Notes under the pieces: generated by a model | Databases searched by the model: none | Seen by the model: the letters and a program-made list of their open reading frames with translations, nothing else | What the model was told of the DNA's origin: nothing | Made by a program: the position numbers and the translations under genes | Source of the DNA: Caprella mutica | Taxonomy: Eukaryota; Arthropoda; Malacostraca; Amphipoda; Caprellidae | Length of the DNA stretch: 64,000 bases | Reading direction: 5' to 3' | Assembly: GCA_947561585.1 (NCBI GenBank) | Contig: CANNZV010000341.1 | Coordinates: forward strand, 124,001 to 188,000 | Shown here: positions 32,736 to 45,236 of the stretch, piece by piece | Position numbering within the stretch: position 1 is the stretch's first letter | Layout: the number at the start of each line of letters is the position of its first letter

Positions 32736-33800
32736 TATGATGGTGTTTAGGTACCATTTTCTAATAATTCAATGTCATGTAAATATGTTTTTATGCTGTA
32801 AATAAAATTTGTAGTGTGTAAACAGTTTAAACTCAAATCACATCAAGTAATCAATCAGTGTAAGTATTTTCTGTCATAGTACAATGTACATAGGCAAGTG
32901 TATAATTATTATATATTCATTCATTTGGTTGCATCGAAGTAATGGAAGAAGGATGCTGTCAACCATCTAATTATATTGATATATAAGGTATACAGTTGTT
33001 ATTGTTCATTGATTAGCAAGTTACATGTGGGAATGTAATGATAAACGACATCAATAATTTTAATCAGTTAAATGTACATAAAAATGCGACAATTTAATGC
33101 TCAACGACATAAATCGGACAATTATTTTTAAATCTAATCGGCATAAATATCAGATAGAAAATATACATATAATATTTTTTTTAGATCTATTTCTCTTGCA
33201 AATATACTTCAATTCGTTACTTCAGTCTTTGTCGTATAGCAAAAGGTGCCCCACAATCGATGCAAAAAAAGAAGAAGATCATACCTTATATAAAAACAGA
33301 CCATTCCTACCTGTAAGAATTGACTATGTGTACCATCTGTAAAAAAATCCAAGGCTGCTTTATAAAGTCAATATTTAATTATATTTTCGTGCTAATGATA
33401 TTATAAATAGTTCATGTGTATACATTTGGGTAAATATTGTATGGATAGTAAGTACTATTGTGTATGTTGTACAGTTAGTGCAATATAAGGTAGCTTTAGG
33501 TTAAATTTAAGATCTGGATTATACCGTACAGTAGTGATTAATGGGAATGAATTTAACCCTTCTATTATATCTAATGTAAATATTATAATATAGAAATTTG
33601 TAAAGATAGTGTTGAGTTTGAAATTATTTTAGGAATGTATGTACTTGTAATATTAATAGATATATCTAATAACATATTGTATCTAGAAGAATTTTTATTG
33701 TAATAAATTTTAATAACTATATGTAACATATTTAAAATATTTTCATTGATTAGAATATATAATATTAACATATATAGAATATTGTAGATGTTTCAGTTTA
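32736..33800. other. AT-rich intergenic region
   Basis: No coding frame of interest and no clear repeat structure seen. Confidence 0.4.
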
Positions 33801-33804
33801 ACTA

Positions 33805-34135
33805 TATTTTAATTATTTTGTGTTTTATTTTGAAATTTGTAGTATTTTATTTTAAAATTTGTATTATCTTATTTTGAAATTTATAATATTTTATTTTAAA
33901 ATTTGTAGTATTTTATTTTGAAATTTGTAATATTTTAAAATTTGTAGTATTTTAATTTGAAATCTGTAATATTTATTTTAAAATTTGTAATATTTTATTT
34001 GAGATTTGTAATATTTATTTTAAAATTTGTAGTATTTTATTTTGAAATTTGTAGTATTTTATTTTGGAATTTGTAATATTTTATTTTGAAATTTGTAATA
34101 TTTAATATAAAATTTGTAATATTTTATTTAGTGTT
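33805..34135. repeat. AT-rich minisatellite (TATTTTATTTTGAAATTTGT unit)
   Basis: About a dozen degenerate tandem copies of a 25-30-bp unit such as TATTTTATTTTGAAATTTGT, alternating TTGAAA and TTAAAA variants. Confidence 0.85.
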
Positions 34136-35457
34136 TTTTTGGTAAACAATTCAAATCATATTATATTCTATCAATTTTTATAAAAGGTATTGTTATTTTG
34201 GTCATTGCGTTGTAAAACGATATTGAAATAGTGAGTTATATTTTAGTATAACTATATATATATGTACATAGGTATGAATATGTTACCTGGGGCATCAAAG
34301 TGAAGACGAACTACCAATTTATGGACTCGATATGTAGTTACATATAAAAAAAAAACGCATGCTTATATATAAATTCATATCAATTTCCTGTGTACCTGTA
34401 TATTGTTTAACTCTGGTTAAATGTGTATCCATTTTTGTTATACATTATTAATTTATTGCAATAATATTTGTAAACTGAATAATATTTTTTGATTGATCGA
34501 TTATATTTTTTTTTGAGCTATATATACTAATATCATTTTAGTTTAAATGGATTAAAAGTTAGAGATGTACTATATAATATATCGTAGAGCAATATATATG
34601 TAATTAAATAAAGTATGTCGTTTTTCTGTTACCATATAATAATTACTAGCGGGATAAAACAGATTGAAGAATCTTACGAATGAGAATTAGGTATATACAT
34701 TATATTATTATAAGTAATCAAGAATTCTAATATAATTAGACTGACAGGAAAATGAAATGTTAATATATCAGAAAAATAACTGTGATTATTTTACAATGTA
34801 TAGCTACCCTGTAAGTAATCTCAATGAATTTACATATGAAAAGCATATGATAATTAGAGCTATTCATGATATAAGAAATGACTAAAATATATTTTAGATA
34901 TTATCAAAAGGAAATAAATAAATAAAGCTTGATAAAAAAACTAGAAATAATTGGGAAATTGGAATATATTTGAATATAAGGTGTTTAATTAACCATAGGA
35001 AATGGGTAATTAAGTCAATTTTTATCTTTATGTTATTTAAATTTTATTCACATTTCAAAGAATTAGTCATCATACATGTGCAATAATTACCTCAATTAAA
35101 ATATCCTCTTGTTAAAAATAATAAATCAATAAACATACTCAATCATTTTAAAACAATCAGAAAATTCTTCAATAATAGGTATATAATAATAGTACTATAT
35201 ACAAAATCCTAGAACTGAACAGTGAATTGTAATGTTTTTAATATAGCAGAGGCAATAAATTTCTGGAAAGGTAAAATAGGATGGTCTATAGTTTGTAAAT
35301 AATAGAGTATATGGTATAATGGTTCACAAGGAGAACAGGTCTATGGCTTCATATAAAGGATGTAGCGATTGTATTGATTTAAAATATGATTAAATGATTG
35401 AAACTTCCTATGATATTTTATTCCGACTCAAATTAATTTGTATGTCATTTCATTGTA
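34136..35457. other. AT-rich intergenic region
   Basis: No gene, RNA or repeat could be supported here beyond simple AT-rich sequence. Confidence 0.4.
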
Positions 35458-35689
35458 CAGTAGAACTCCTCTATAATGAAATCCTGTATAGTGATTGTAG
35501 TGTCCTGAGTAAGGAAGTAGCCTGTACAGTGAACAAATTTTCATTAAGTCTCATGTAGTGTAGCCTTTAGTTTCTAAACTGATGGCCATTCATGTCAGAC
35601 TAAATAAGATTTGTTCACTATAGAGGCTACTTCCTTACTCAGGACACTACATTCACTATACAGGATTTCATTATAGAGGAGTTGAACTG
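35458..35689. mobile_element. 232-bp Tigger-like MITE (CAGTAGAACTCCTCTATA family)
   Basis: The left end CAGTAGAACTCCTCTATAAT follows TA at 35456-35457. The right end is its near inverse, ending GAACTG at 35689 with the right TA mutated to GA. Long nested inverted repeats include GTGTCCTGAGTAAGGAAGTA. Relatives are at 45220-46560, 46561-49306, 53027-53246 and 60691-60858. Confidence 0.8.
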
Positions 35690-37100
35690 GATGCAGTTTT
35701 TGTGCATAGACGCAAAGTTTATTAGTTTGCTAAAACAATATCGGGAGGACTGTTAAATTTAACTATTTCATAGCTGTTCATATTTTAAACATACTTTATA
35801 TCTTCTTCAGGACATTTATTTTCTAATGCCAATTAATAGTTTTGAAAAAAAAAATATATTTTAATAGGAAATGTCTTTTTTGAAAAATAATATTACATTT
35901 CTCTGATCTTATATATTTTATTTTATTTAAAATAAGTATATTGGGTTCTTGAATTGAAAAGTATATTAGGATGAGACTTCTATTTTATCCTTTAAGTATA
36001 AATAAACACTAAAAAAGTGATAATAATCTAGATATAGATTACGTAGCTCTCCATATGTTTGTTACTGCGTACACGAAGTATAAAACAAGTAAAAATAATC
36101 ATTTCTAAGTGTAAAAAGTTTGTACATAAAGTTTGTAATACTATATCAATTTCATAAAGTATATGCCTTCTATATTTTCCCTTAACATGACCAAGGTTGC
36201 ACTAACCGGTTGATTACTTACTATACAGTAACTATACTGTCATAAGAAAAGTGTTATTATAGCAGCAATAACCGGTGAATTTGTCACACTAACTATAATC
36301 TCTACAAACACTATATATCACGGTATATTATTTTATAGTGTTTATCTTGCCCTACTTATAATAATTTCCTCTGGAGTTTATTTGTCCCTATTTTAATGTG
36401 GGACCTTCGTGTCCAAACTCGAAATCCTTGAAATGTTGTTATGTATTTTCTTGCATTCACTGGACAATTTTACTATAGGAGTTATATTAGTTAGAGTATA
36501 TAGATCACATTGTTACTCTAACCACATCTGTAGAGCTATTTTCATGTTCAAATAAATATATCGGGTAAATACTTAATTACAGAATACGAGAATTCACCGT
36601 AAGAAATTATTTTGAAAGTCCTCATTAAAAAAAATATATATCAAATTGTGTATAGATAAAATAGTGATGTATTTTGTATCATTTTATCCATGCAGTAATT
36701 GAGTGTTCACCACTGTTTATTATTTACCCTGTTTATTTTTCACCACTGTTTATTATTTACCCATAGGAGGTTAGATTATTGTTTGTATTATTAAGTTTAA
36801 TAATTACATAAGATTTGCACTTCCATTACCTAATTTAATGCACTACTGATGTTAAAGGTCATTTTTTCCTATATTAGATTGCTCTAGTAAATTAATAGGT
36901 ATAAAAGTAATATAGATGCTTATGACATCCTTTAGTAATCCTTTAAGTATCACTAATATAGGTAAGGCATCTTAATTATCAGACTGCTCGACATTTTCGT
37001 TCACATGAAAAACCTTAAAATAATTATAATTTAACACGCTATGTTAATTCGTATCATGTATACGATTTAAGATAAAGATTAAAATTAAAATTTGAAAAAA
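35690..37100. other. AT-rich intergenic region
   Basis: The only structures seen are a direct duplication of about 35 bp (TTCACCACTGTTTATTATTT) at about 36707-36762 and two ACCGGT-containing motifs near 36205 and 36270. No gene was recognised. Confidence 0.4.
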
Positions 37101-37104
37101 TTTA

Positions 37105-37600
37105 CAGCTTGCATAAAAAAATTCTAGGGTAATTTTTTTTTTGACATACATATAGGGAATTTCACATAAAACAAACATTGTTTCACATAAACCTAAATTA
37201 TCAAATCTTTCAAGATACTGACTTTTAAATATTTAAAAGTACTTACCTTCTTAACAGTTGGTTATTTTTTAAGAAAATTAAACATGTCAGACCTTACTAC
37301 CTGTTGAAATGTTATTAAATATACGATAATTATCTTCCTCCAGCTTCAATGCAGTTCTGACACCTCATCTGAACAGAATAGGTTACAAAAACTAGGTAAC
37401 AAATCTTTAAAACTAACCAATTTGATAATTTAGGTTTCGTGAAACAATGTTTGTTTTATGTTAAATTTTCTATGTATATCAATATCTCGATAAGGAAGCA
37501 TTTTTTAATATTTTGTTATTCCCGAAATGGGTTTATTTTGGGGTTTTAATGCAAGCTGTCAAATTTTGTAGGATCTGAAATGAAACACCCTGTATATATA
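37105..37600. mobile_element. Hairpin-type element with a mariner-like terminus
   Basis: Inner inverted repeats at about 37150-37215 and 37425-37490 share AAACAAACATTGTTTCAC. The right end ...GAAATGAAACACCCTGTATA is mariner-like. The matching left terminus was not found. A second partial copy is at 43785-43990. Confidence 0.6.
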
Positions 37601-37726
37601 TTAGATATATAATCTTTTGTTGTATGAATAAATTAGTTCAGTTTCATTGGTTATATCTCACAATTTGTTAAACTTTTACTGAATTGAAATCAAAAATTTC
37701 CTCTCTATCCTCTAAATTGAAATTTC

Positions 37727-38651
37727 TTAAAAGGTCCTCTCCCCTCTAAATTAAAATTTCTTAAAAGGTCCTCTCCCCTCTAAATTAAAATTTCTTAAAA
37801 GGTCCTCTCCCCTCTAAATTGAAATTTCTCTAGAAATGCTTTAAATTTGTAGAACTAAGGTTATATAACATATCTCAGAAAACAGAAAAGAAATTAACCA
37901 AGAATTCGTTTCGTAATTAATTATATAAGAAATATTCAATCTCAAACTTCACTGACCGACGTTTCTATTAGATTTAATAGAAGAACAAGGAAGAAGTACG
38001 ATTTTAATCTCGTATTATCGTAAATTTAAGGTAATTTTTAGGGATTTTGATAATGTGCGACAATCGCGAGGTTGTTGCACATTTTCAAGATCCTAATAAC
38101 GTGCAGCTAGCACATTCACGCATGTTATTGCATGTAATTTTATAGAAAGACATTCTTAATTTTCGATTTAATTTAAAAGATGATATTTTTACATTAAAAA
38201 CAAAGAAAAAAGAAATGAGGCTAATTGATATCTCAGTAAAATTAAAATACAGTTTTGTTCATGTTTTCTTAAGGTAACTAACTCAAGCTTAAATGCATAA
38301 ATAATTGATTATCTACTCTGTCACCGTTGGTCGTGTTTCATAATCTTTACCTACCTTGCACAATCTCGAGAGTCGAGATTGTCGTTCATTTGCATTGATC
38401 CTAGAATCGCGCAGCGCATTCTCGAGATTGTGCAAATCGGCAAATAGCGCGGAACATATCTATCAGCTTTGTTCTTCGATGGAAACCCAGTGGGTATAGA
38501 AAAAAAATCACAAGAATGACTTAAATTACACATTATAATACAAATATAGAACTAAATTTGAAATGGTTTGTAGTTTTATAGCCACTGAATAAGTAACTGC
38601 AGTTCAAATGAATAGAGTAATAAATTTTTATATAGTGGAGGGGACCTTTAA
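37727..38651. mobile_element. Possible TTAA-type MITE with tandemly repeated left end
   Basis: The left side begins TTAAAAGGTCCTCTCCCCTC and this 34-bp terminal unit is repeated in tandem about four times (37690-37830). The right side ends GGAGGGGACCTTTAA (TTAA at 38648-38651). These ends match the element at 7415-8014, but the interior does not. The element as a whole is inferred. Confidence 0.45.
38357..38437. repeat. Short hairpin with TTGCACAATCTCGAG arms
   Basis: A 15-bp perfect inverted repeat (TTGCACAATCTCGAG and its inverse) about 50 bases apart, with a further internal GAATCGCGCAGCGCATTC. Function unknown. Confidence 0.6.
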
Positions 38652-39737
38652 AGACTTCTATAGCGTCCAGTTTCTGTCCTTTAGTATGTAGCAATGTTGT
38701 TCTAATATTGGGTAATTCTGTAACACAATATTGTAGCAATATTTTGGCAATATTGTGGGAAATTTTGTAACAATATCAAGTGCAATGCTGTAACACAATA
38801 TGTTGTGGCAGTATAAGGGGAAGTGTTATAACGATATTTTGGCATTATAGTAACAATATTTTGACAATATTGAGGCAATGTTGGTAACCAAGAAACTTGG
38901 TTACCTGGGTGGCATGTTATATTATCCCTCCCAATAACCAACCTTATCCTGATCTAATTTATGCTGCAAAATGCTAATCCATTTTCGAAGTTTATCCTTC
39001 CATGACCGAATAGAAGGTTGGGAAAACCCCGTTTGGGTTGCTAATAACCCCATCAATTAGGATAGTTACAACCCATGCAACAGGTTAAGGTGAAATGATA
39101 ATGCGTGTGTTTGGGTTATTTAGGGGTACAGGGTTAGCTTCGATTTTTTTTTGAATTGGCACGAGAAATTATATCTGAAACTTTTTAAATTGATGTCTAA
39201 AATATTTGATATATAATTTTTATTTTTATTATCTTTTTCGTTTTATAGAATTTAATTATTTTGATAAAATTGCTCAAATATTTTTTTTTGAAAAGTCAAC
39301 GAATTATTTATAGATAAATATTTATACTTCGATTTAAAATCCCTAAACATAATTAGGTGTATACAGTATAGTTATCTTCTATATATAACAAACATTATCG
39401 AATAGCTATATATATGTTTTTTTTGTCTCAATTCTAATTTGCTGGTTAATATTCATATACTTTTGACAGCATACACGCAAATCTTCCTAAATCCCTATAT
39501 ATTTCTCATTGGTTATTCAGTTGATAGAGTTTGAACTCTGATAACAAACTGGTTGTAGAATATAAGAATGAAAAAGGTCGGGATAAGATGTAAATAAAGT
39601 TATATCAACATAACATGCGGATGATTTCCTCACTTAATTCTTTTCGAAAATAAGAATGCTCTACAATTAATAAATTTACTACGAATGTTCTTCTCCGGAT
39701 AATATATATTTATCGATTTCAGTGAAATTATATATAT
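38652..39737. other. Intergenic region with CAATATT-rich repeats
   Basis: At 38700-38890 there are loose repeats of GCAATATTTTGG and TTGTAACAATATT followed by a small perfect hairpin around AAGAAACTTGG. The remainder is AT-rich with no gene recognised. Confidence 0.45.
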
Positions 39738-40131
39738 CCCAGGGAGAAAATTATAGGGGGGACATAGAAGATTTTGGGATATTAAAGGAGCCTTTCTACC
39801 ATAATCATAGAAGAGAATTGGGGGTGCTTATGTCCAAGTTTTCTACCAAGTTCCTCCTATAATTAAAGTGGGAAATCTCCTATACTATCAGATGATTTCA
39901 CCCATAATCATGGAAAATTTTGGGATATTAAAGGAGTCTTTCTACCATAATCATAGAAGAGAATTGGGGGTGCTTATGTCCAAGTTTTCTACCATGTTCA
40001 CTCCTATAATTAGAGGGGGAAATCTCCTATACTATCAGATGATTTCACCCATAATCCTAGAAGAATACCAAAATTAATATTTCCTAGCATATACTGCATT
40101 TGTTTGACTTCACATGAATTAGTTGAATGAC

Positions 40132-40262
40132 ACATATTGTTAAATACAAATTAAATGGAAAGAAATGGAGAAAGAAATGAAGAGATGTTGTCGGGTCTCG
40201 AACCAGCCTCTTGTTGACTTCTGCTTGCGTCGCTAACCACTCGACCATCCTGGACACAGTAG
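40132..40262 (-). mobile_element. tRNA-derived SINE, copy 1
   Basis: On the minus strand the head reads GTCCAGGATGGTCGAGTGGT (A box TGGTCGAGTGG) and, about 40 bases on, GGTTCGAGACC (B box). The order and spacing are those of a tRNA gene promoter. There is no complete acceptor stem, so it is not a tRNA gene. The tail contains TTTCTCCATTTC and ATTTAATTTGTATTTAACA, shared with copy 2 at 47408-47548. Confidence 0.75.
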
Positions 40263-40547
40263 AAGTAGGATTTTTAATGAGGCTAATGCAATATGATAAC
40301 TCAAGTTTATCTTTAGGTTATCATCGATAAATATAATTTCATATTTCATATATTGTTTCTTTTTCTTTTATAATCGTTTCTTTTATAATTTTTAGGGGAT
40401 TAACTATTTTTCACTAATTCCTGGAATATTCACCCGATATTGTTAGGGAATCAACTAATTTTTAGTAATTCCTAGAATATTCCTACGATATTTTTAGGGG
40501 ATCAACTAATTTTCACTAATTCCTGGAATATTCCCTCGATATCGTTA

Positions 40548-41726
40548 CCCAAGGAAAATATTATGTTGGGGTCATAGAAGATTATGGTGGACAGACATTA
40601 TAGGGGGCTAGATCTTACGTGATTATAGATAATATTCGTTAAATATCAACCTTGTGCAAAACATCCTATAAACATCTAAAATCACCGTAATATTTACCAA
40701 CCAAGATGTATAGTAGATTATATCAACCAAAATCTCCGAATATTTTCTGATAATGTTCCTTATATGAACTTCTATGAATGAACCGTCTTAAATCTACGAA
40801 GATTTTCTGATAATAATCCTATTATGAATTTGAATGGCTGTAACATCTTAAATCTGCGAAGATTTTCTGATTATATTACTTATATGAACTTCTATGACTG
40901 AACCATCCTAAATCTCCGATAATTTTCTGATGGTATTTCTTATATGAAATTCTATGACTGATCCATCTTAAATCTTCTAATATTTTCTGATAATATTACT
41001 TATATGAACTTCTATGACTGAACCAACCTAAATCTCCGATAATTTTCTGATGGTATTTCCTATATGAACTTCTATGACTGAACCATCTTAAATCTTCGAA
41101 GATTTTCTGATGGTATTTCTTATATGAACTTCTATGACTGAACCATCTTAAATCTTCGAAGATTTTCTGATGGTATTTCAATTTAAGATGGTTCAATCAT
41201 AGAAGTTCATATAAGAAATACCATCAGAAAATCTTCGGAGATTTTAGATGGTTCAATCATAGAAGTTCATATAAGAAATACCATCAGAAAATCTTCGAAG
41301 ATTTAAAATGAATCAGTCATAGGAGTTCATATAAAGAATATCTTCAGAAAATCTTCGAAGATTTAGGATGGTAAAGTCATAGAAGTTCATATAAGAAATA
41401 CCATCAGAAAATTTTCGGAGATTTAGGATGGTTCAGTCATAGAAGTTCATATAAGGAATACCATCAGAAAATCTTCGAAGATTTAAGATGGTTCATTCAT
41501 AGAAGTTCATATAAGGAACATTATCAGAAAATATTCGGAGATTTTGGTTGATGTAATCTACTATACATCATGGTTGGGAAATATTACGGTGATTATAGAT
41601 GTTTATAGGATGTTTTGCACAAGGTTGCTATTTATCGAATATTATCTATAATCACGTAAGATCTAGCCCCCTATAATGTCTGTCCACCATAATCTTCTAT
41701 GACCCCACCATAATATTCTCCCTGGG
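40548..41726. repeat. About 1.2-kb palindrome with about 60-bp subrepeats in each arm
   Basis: The left arm (40548-41179) and right arm (41180-41726) are inverted copies. Each arm ends in unique TIR-like sequence of about 190 bp, then carries tandem units of about 60 bp such as ATCTTCGAAGATTTTCTGAT plus TTCATATAAG-type sequence. The left arm has about seven units and the right about six. Orientation flips at about 41180. Confidence 0.88.
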
Positions 41727-42910
41727 ATGTATCTTCTTTTAGAGATTTTCTTCTTAGTTATGGGTAACTTATTGATATTTTTTTTCAAATTTCGTTGCAT
41801 GTATTCAGTAAATTTGACACCAAGTTTATTTATCTATAACAATTCTTATTGTTAATAAAATCAATTAGATCCTATTCATTTAATTATACAACATTAAATA
41901 TTGTATAATTTCTAAAAAAGTAAGCATGGGAATTTCTGCTAGTAATTATCAGTGTTTTTATAGGAATATACAAATAGACACATAGGTAGCAACCACACCC
42001 ATCTTCATATCAGGACAGGTTTTGGTTTAAAAAACTCTGCCCGTATTGCAGATGAGTAGAAACAAGTTATCTAACAATTTCACTAGAACACTTGTAAACA
42101 AATATTCATGAGAAAGATATTACAAACCGCTTTCAAATAAATCTCTTATATGTTGAATGTTTATTTATTTTTATTGTATTAGAAAGAATAAATTATATTT
42201 GTTGATATATTTATTTGATTGTATTAATTTTTTTCATATATAATCGTCCCATTTGAAATAAGTAATAAATATAATATAACATTCCAATATTATATAATAT
42301 ATATTATATAACATTTCCAATATAACATTCAAGGAGAAAAGATGTTTTCTTCAAAGAATTAAACTTAACTTACTTAAGTTAAATTCGTATTAAGTTATCA
42401 TCACTGTTTCAGTATTACTAATCTTTCAATTTAAATTAGTTTTGAACTAGAATTATTGAAGAATCTACTATTATTGATATTCGATTGATAAAAAATCTGC
42501 AGTATTGAACTACATTTGAATATAGATCATTTTCTTTGAAACATAAAAAAAATCATTCAACGTACTAACGGATAAAAAATCGTGAGCCTATAACTTTGTT
42601 CAATACTTCCATGTTATCTTCACCGTCTCAGTTAATGTTAACCTTTTGAACCATAGTATCCATTTCTAGCTTCAGTGTCGGTGCTCCAAAAGCTTTTCCA
42701 ATGTACATACCAGCCTGTCCTTACTGCAGATGATGTGCATCATCCCTGTCCCTCCCTAGTAATTTGGGTACACTCTGCAACAACTGTCCTGTAGCAGGAC
42801 GGTAGGTTTAGGGCAGGTAAGTACTACTGTAGCCGCTAGTGTCTGCCGTGGCCGTCCTTGAAAAATGCAATACTCGTTCAAGATCAAGGACAGGCTGTTA
42901 TAGGATTATA
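41727..42910. other. Intergenic region, partly GC-richer
   Basis: AT-rich to about 42600. Then 42610-42900 is more GC-rich with CCTGTCC and GGACAGG motifs in both orientations, suggesting a decayed inverted-repeat element. No coding frame was recognised. Confidence 0.4.
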
Positions 42911-43098
42911 AAGTTATAGGGTAAGTTACGAATTATCGGTCAGTCAATGTTTTCGATCGTATGAGAAAAAAATCTAGTGTTATAATTTAACTTTCATTTT
43001 AATTAGTAGGGATGCATTCCTACCAATTAAAACAAAAGTTAATATTTTTATCTAATATGATCGAAGGAGTAGAACTGTCCAATAATTCCTATCTTAAC
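42911..43098. mobile_element. Short palindromic MITE (GTAAG..ACGAATTATCGG family), copy 2
   Basis: About 190 bp with inverted arms: left GGGTAAGTTACGAATTATCG, right ending in the inverse near CTTAACCCTATA. The centre pairs TTTAATTAGTAGG with CCTACCAATTAAA. Same family as 32550-32735. Confidence 0.7.
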
Positions 43099-43784
43099 CC
43101 TATACTTAAAAGATTAATTCAATTAACTTTATCAATTAATATATTTTTTCTTTAAATGCATAAACGTTTATTTTTTCCATTTAAAATTTGAACTTTTTCT
43201 TATTAAATTATTAACTGCGCAAATTTGCGGAAGGTTATATTTATATATATATTTTTATTGTAATGGAATTCGTTCGTTATTGTACATATTTACTGACTAT
43301 AAACTGACTACTGTTTTCTAACTGGAACTTGCACACTCTTACAGTTTAAAACAAACAAAAATATTGTAATGAAATTTGTTACACTATGCAATAGAAAAGA
43401 TTCACTACGGAAGGTGGTTCAACTCTAAATCTTCTAGCACATAATTATGGTAGTAGAATAATGTTTTATATTTATTATGTACCCATATATGTATTGTAAA
43501 TACATGCACACACAATATACCTAAACGTATAAACCATGCATGTACGTATATACAATACCTATACACTATAAATGTTACCTATATACACAATACATGTACT
43601 TATCTATATTTTGCCCGAGGATGATATATGTGGTAGGTTCAACGTACGATTTGCGGTCAATTTTTAAATTGCGAAATAAAAAAAAATCAGACTAACATCT
43701 CCTTCAAACGAAATAATAAATGTAACAATTGAAACTCTTTGTGAAAAAGAAAATGCGGAGTATAATATATTGTGATAATTTAAT
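43099..43784. other. AT-rich intergenic region
   Basis: Contains TATACA/TACATG-type simple sequence at about 43480-43600. No gene was recognised. Confidence 0.4.
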
Positions 43785-43990
43785 TTTTACCATTTTGTTT
43801 TGATAATTTAGGTTTTCGTGTAACAATGTTTGTTTATATGAAATTCCCTATATATGTTTGTCAAAAGTTACCCTAGTAAACAGGGTCCCAATATCTTGAT
43901 AACGAACCAGTTTTGCACATTTTGTTATTCACGAAAAAGTTATTATTTTGAGTTTCTATGCAAGCTGTCTGAAATGAGACACCCTGTATA
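43785..43990. repeat. Partial second copy of the 37.1-37.6-kb hairpin element
   Basis: Shares the TTTGATAATTTAGGTTT, AACAATGTTTGTTT and GCAAGCTGTC blocks and the mariner-like end GAAATGAGACACCCTGTATA with 37425-37600. Confidence 0.7.
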
Positions 43991-44132
43991 CAGTATATCT
44001 TTCTTACCTTTACAGAAGGCAGAATATTATATTTATTTAATATCTTCATCTGTTTAGTTAGCATATTACAATAAATTAGACTATAATAAATTAGACACTT
44101 TTATTATAGTTCATAAATCTATATTCGTCGTA

Positions 44133-44280
44133 AAGGTAAGTTTCGAGTTATCGAACGGTTCGACATTTTCGATCATATAAAAAAGTGTATAATAAGAATT
44201 ATCATTATATTTCATTTGATTGTTATCCATGATTCCTGTATGTCGTATACTATAGTCTGTATTCTCGGTACCTGAAAAGG
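44133..44280. repeat. Half copy of the palindromic MITE family
   Basis: Begins GTAAGTTTCGAGTTATCGAA and includes CATTTTCGATCATATAA, as in the left arms at 32550 and 42911. The right arm is not preserved. Confidence 0.55.
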
Positions 44281-45219
44281 GGTCGCGTATTGCGGGAATT
44301 TATATATGGTCTTGCTTGTGAACCTTACTATTTTTATGTGTTTTATTCCTTCAGTAAAATTGTATCATCATCATAAATTATTTTCCTGGAAAATATTATT
44401 TTTTTATTAAGAAAAGACAATATTTTACCATTAAAAACATGAAGAATAAAATTACTATATTGACTTCAATTTCGGTACGGTATAGTCACTAAAATTAAAG
44501 AGAAAAATCTGTTGATGTATTTATGAAATGAACTGCTCTCCTATCAATGCGATAAAATTGTAAACTATAATTTTGATTTATAAAATCTTAATTATCACGA
44601 TAGGAATTATAGACTGGACATTGTGGTACATTATAGTGACGTCAGGTTTTGTCCAAATGTTTAACAAAAAAGTCAACGATCATAGCGGCAATTAACGTCA
44701 TATATAGTTTGCAATCAAGGCAATAAATGGTCACATTTAAATGAAAACTAACAACATCTACAAGTGCATTGTTGCAATGTTGATGGAGAATGGTTCAACT
44801 AACAAAATAATACTTGAAAGAAAACTGTACCTTCTATTGTTGTTGAATAATACGAATTTTCAGTTGGTTACACTTTTTTGTTGGTTACCCTGTATATTAT
44901 ACTTCAGACCGAATGGCGTTATATATAATATATATATTTAATCAAATGAGATTTAAAAAAATTTCACAGTGGAGGATCATTATTTTGATGCTATTATTTA
45001 TTATTAATTTATTTATTATTTTGCATACAATATGTTCAGCTACCATAATATTGTATATAAATACACCACAGGAAATAGAAGACATTAATGTTCTATTTCA
45101 AATAATAAATACAAAATACAATATAATTATAAGTTTCCAAAAAAAATGTTTTGATTAAAATAAAAATATATAAAAAGATCCCAAGGATAAAATATCTTAA
45201 ACTGTTGAAAAAGGACATA
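44281..45219. other. AT-rich intergenic region
   Basis: No supported gene. Short open frames at about 44740-45160 are AT-driven with no recognisable domain. Confidence 0.4.
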
Positions 45220-45236
45220 CAGTAGAATTACTCTAT

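Larger units (their letters stand above)
39738..41726. mobile_element. Composite element with CCCAGGGAGAA inverted ends
   Basis: The outer ends are CCCAGGGAGAAAATTATAGG at 39738 and the inverse form ending TATTCTCCCTGGG at 41726. An inner start of the same family (CCCAAGGAAAATATTATG) is at 40548. The interior holds a tandem duplication of about 150 bp (39765-40065), a SINE (40132-40262), a tandem unit of about 60 bp (40380-40545) and the palindrome at 40548-41726. No transposase. A target duplication could not be fixed. Confidence 0.65.

Noticed and set aside
40132..40262. Functional tRNA gene on the minus strand
   Set aside because: A and B boxes are present but no acceptor stem closes, and the same tail follows in a second copy; this is a SINE.
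43854..45160. Several frames of 60-80 residues
   Set aside because: Low-complexity AT-driven sequence without domains, splice context or similarity I recognise; some overlap hairpin-element copies.
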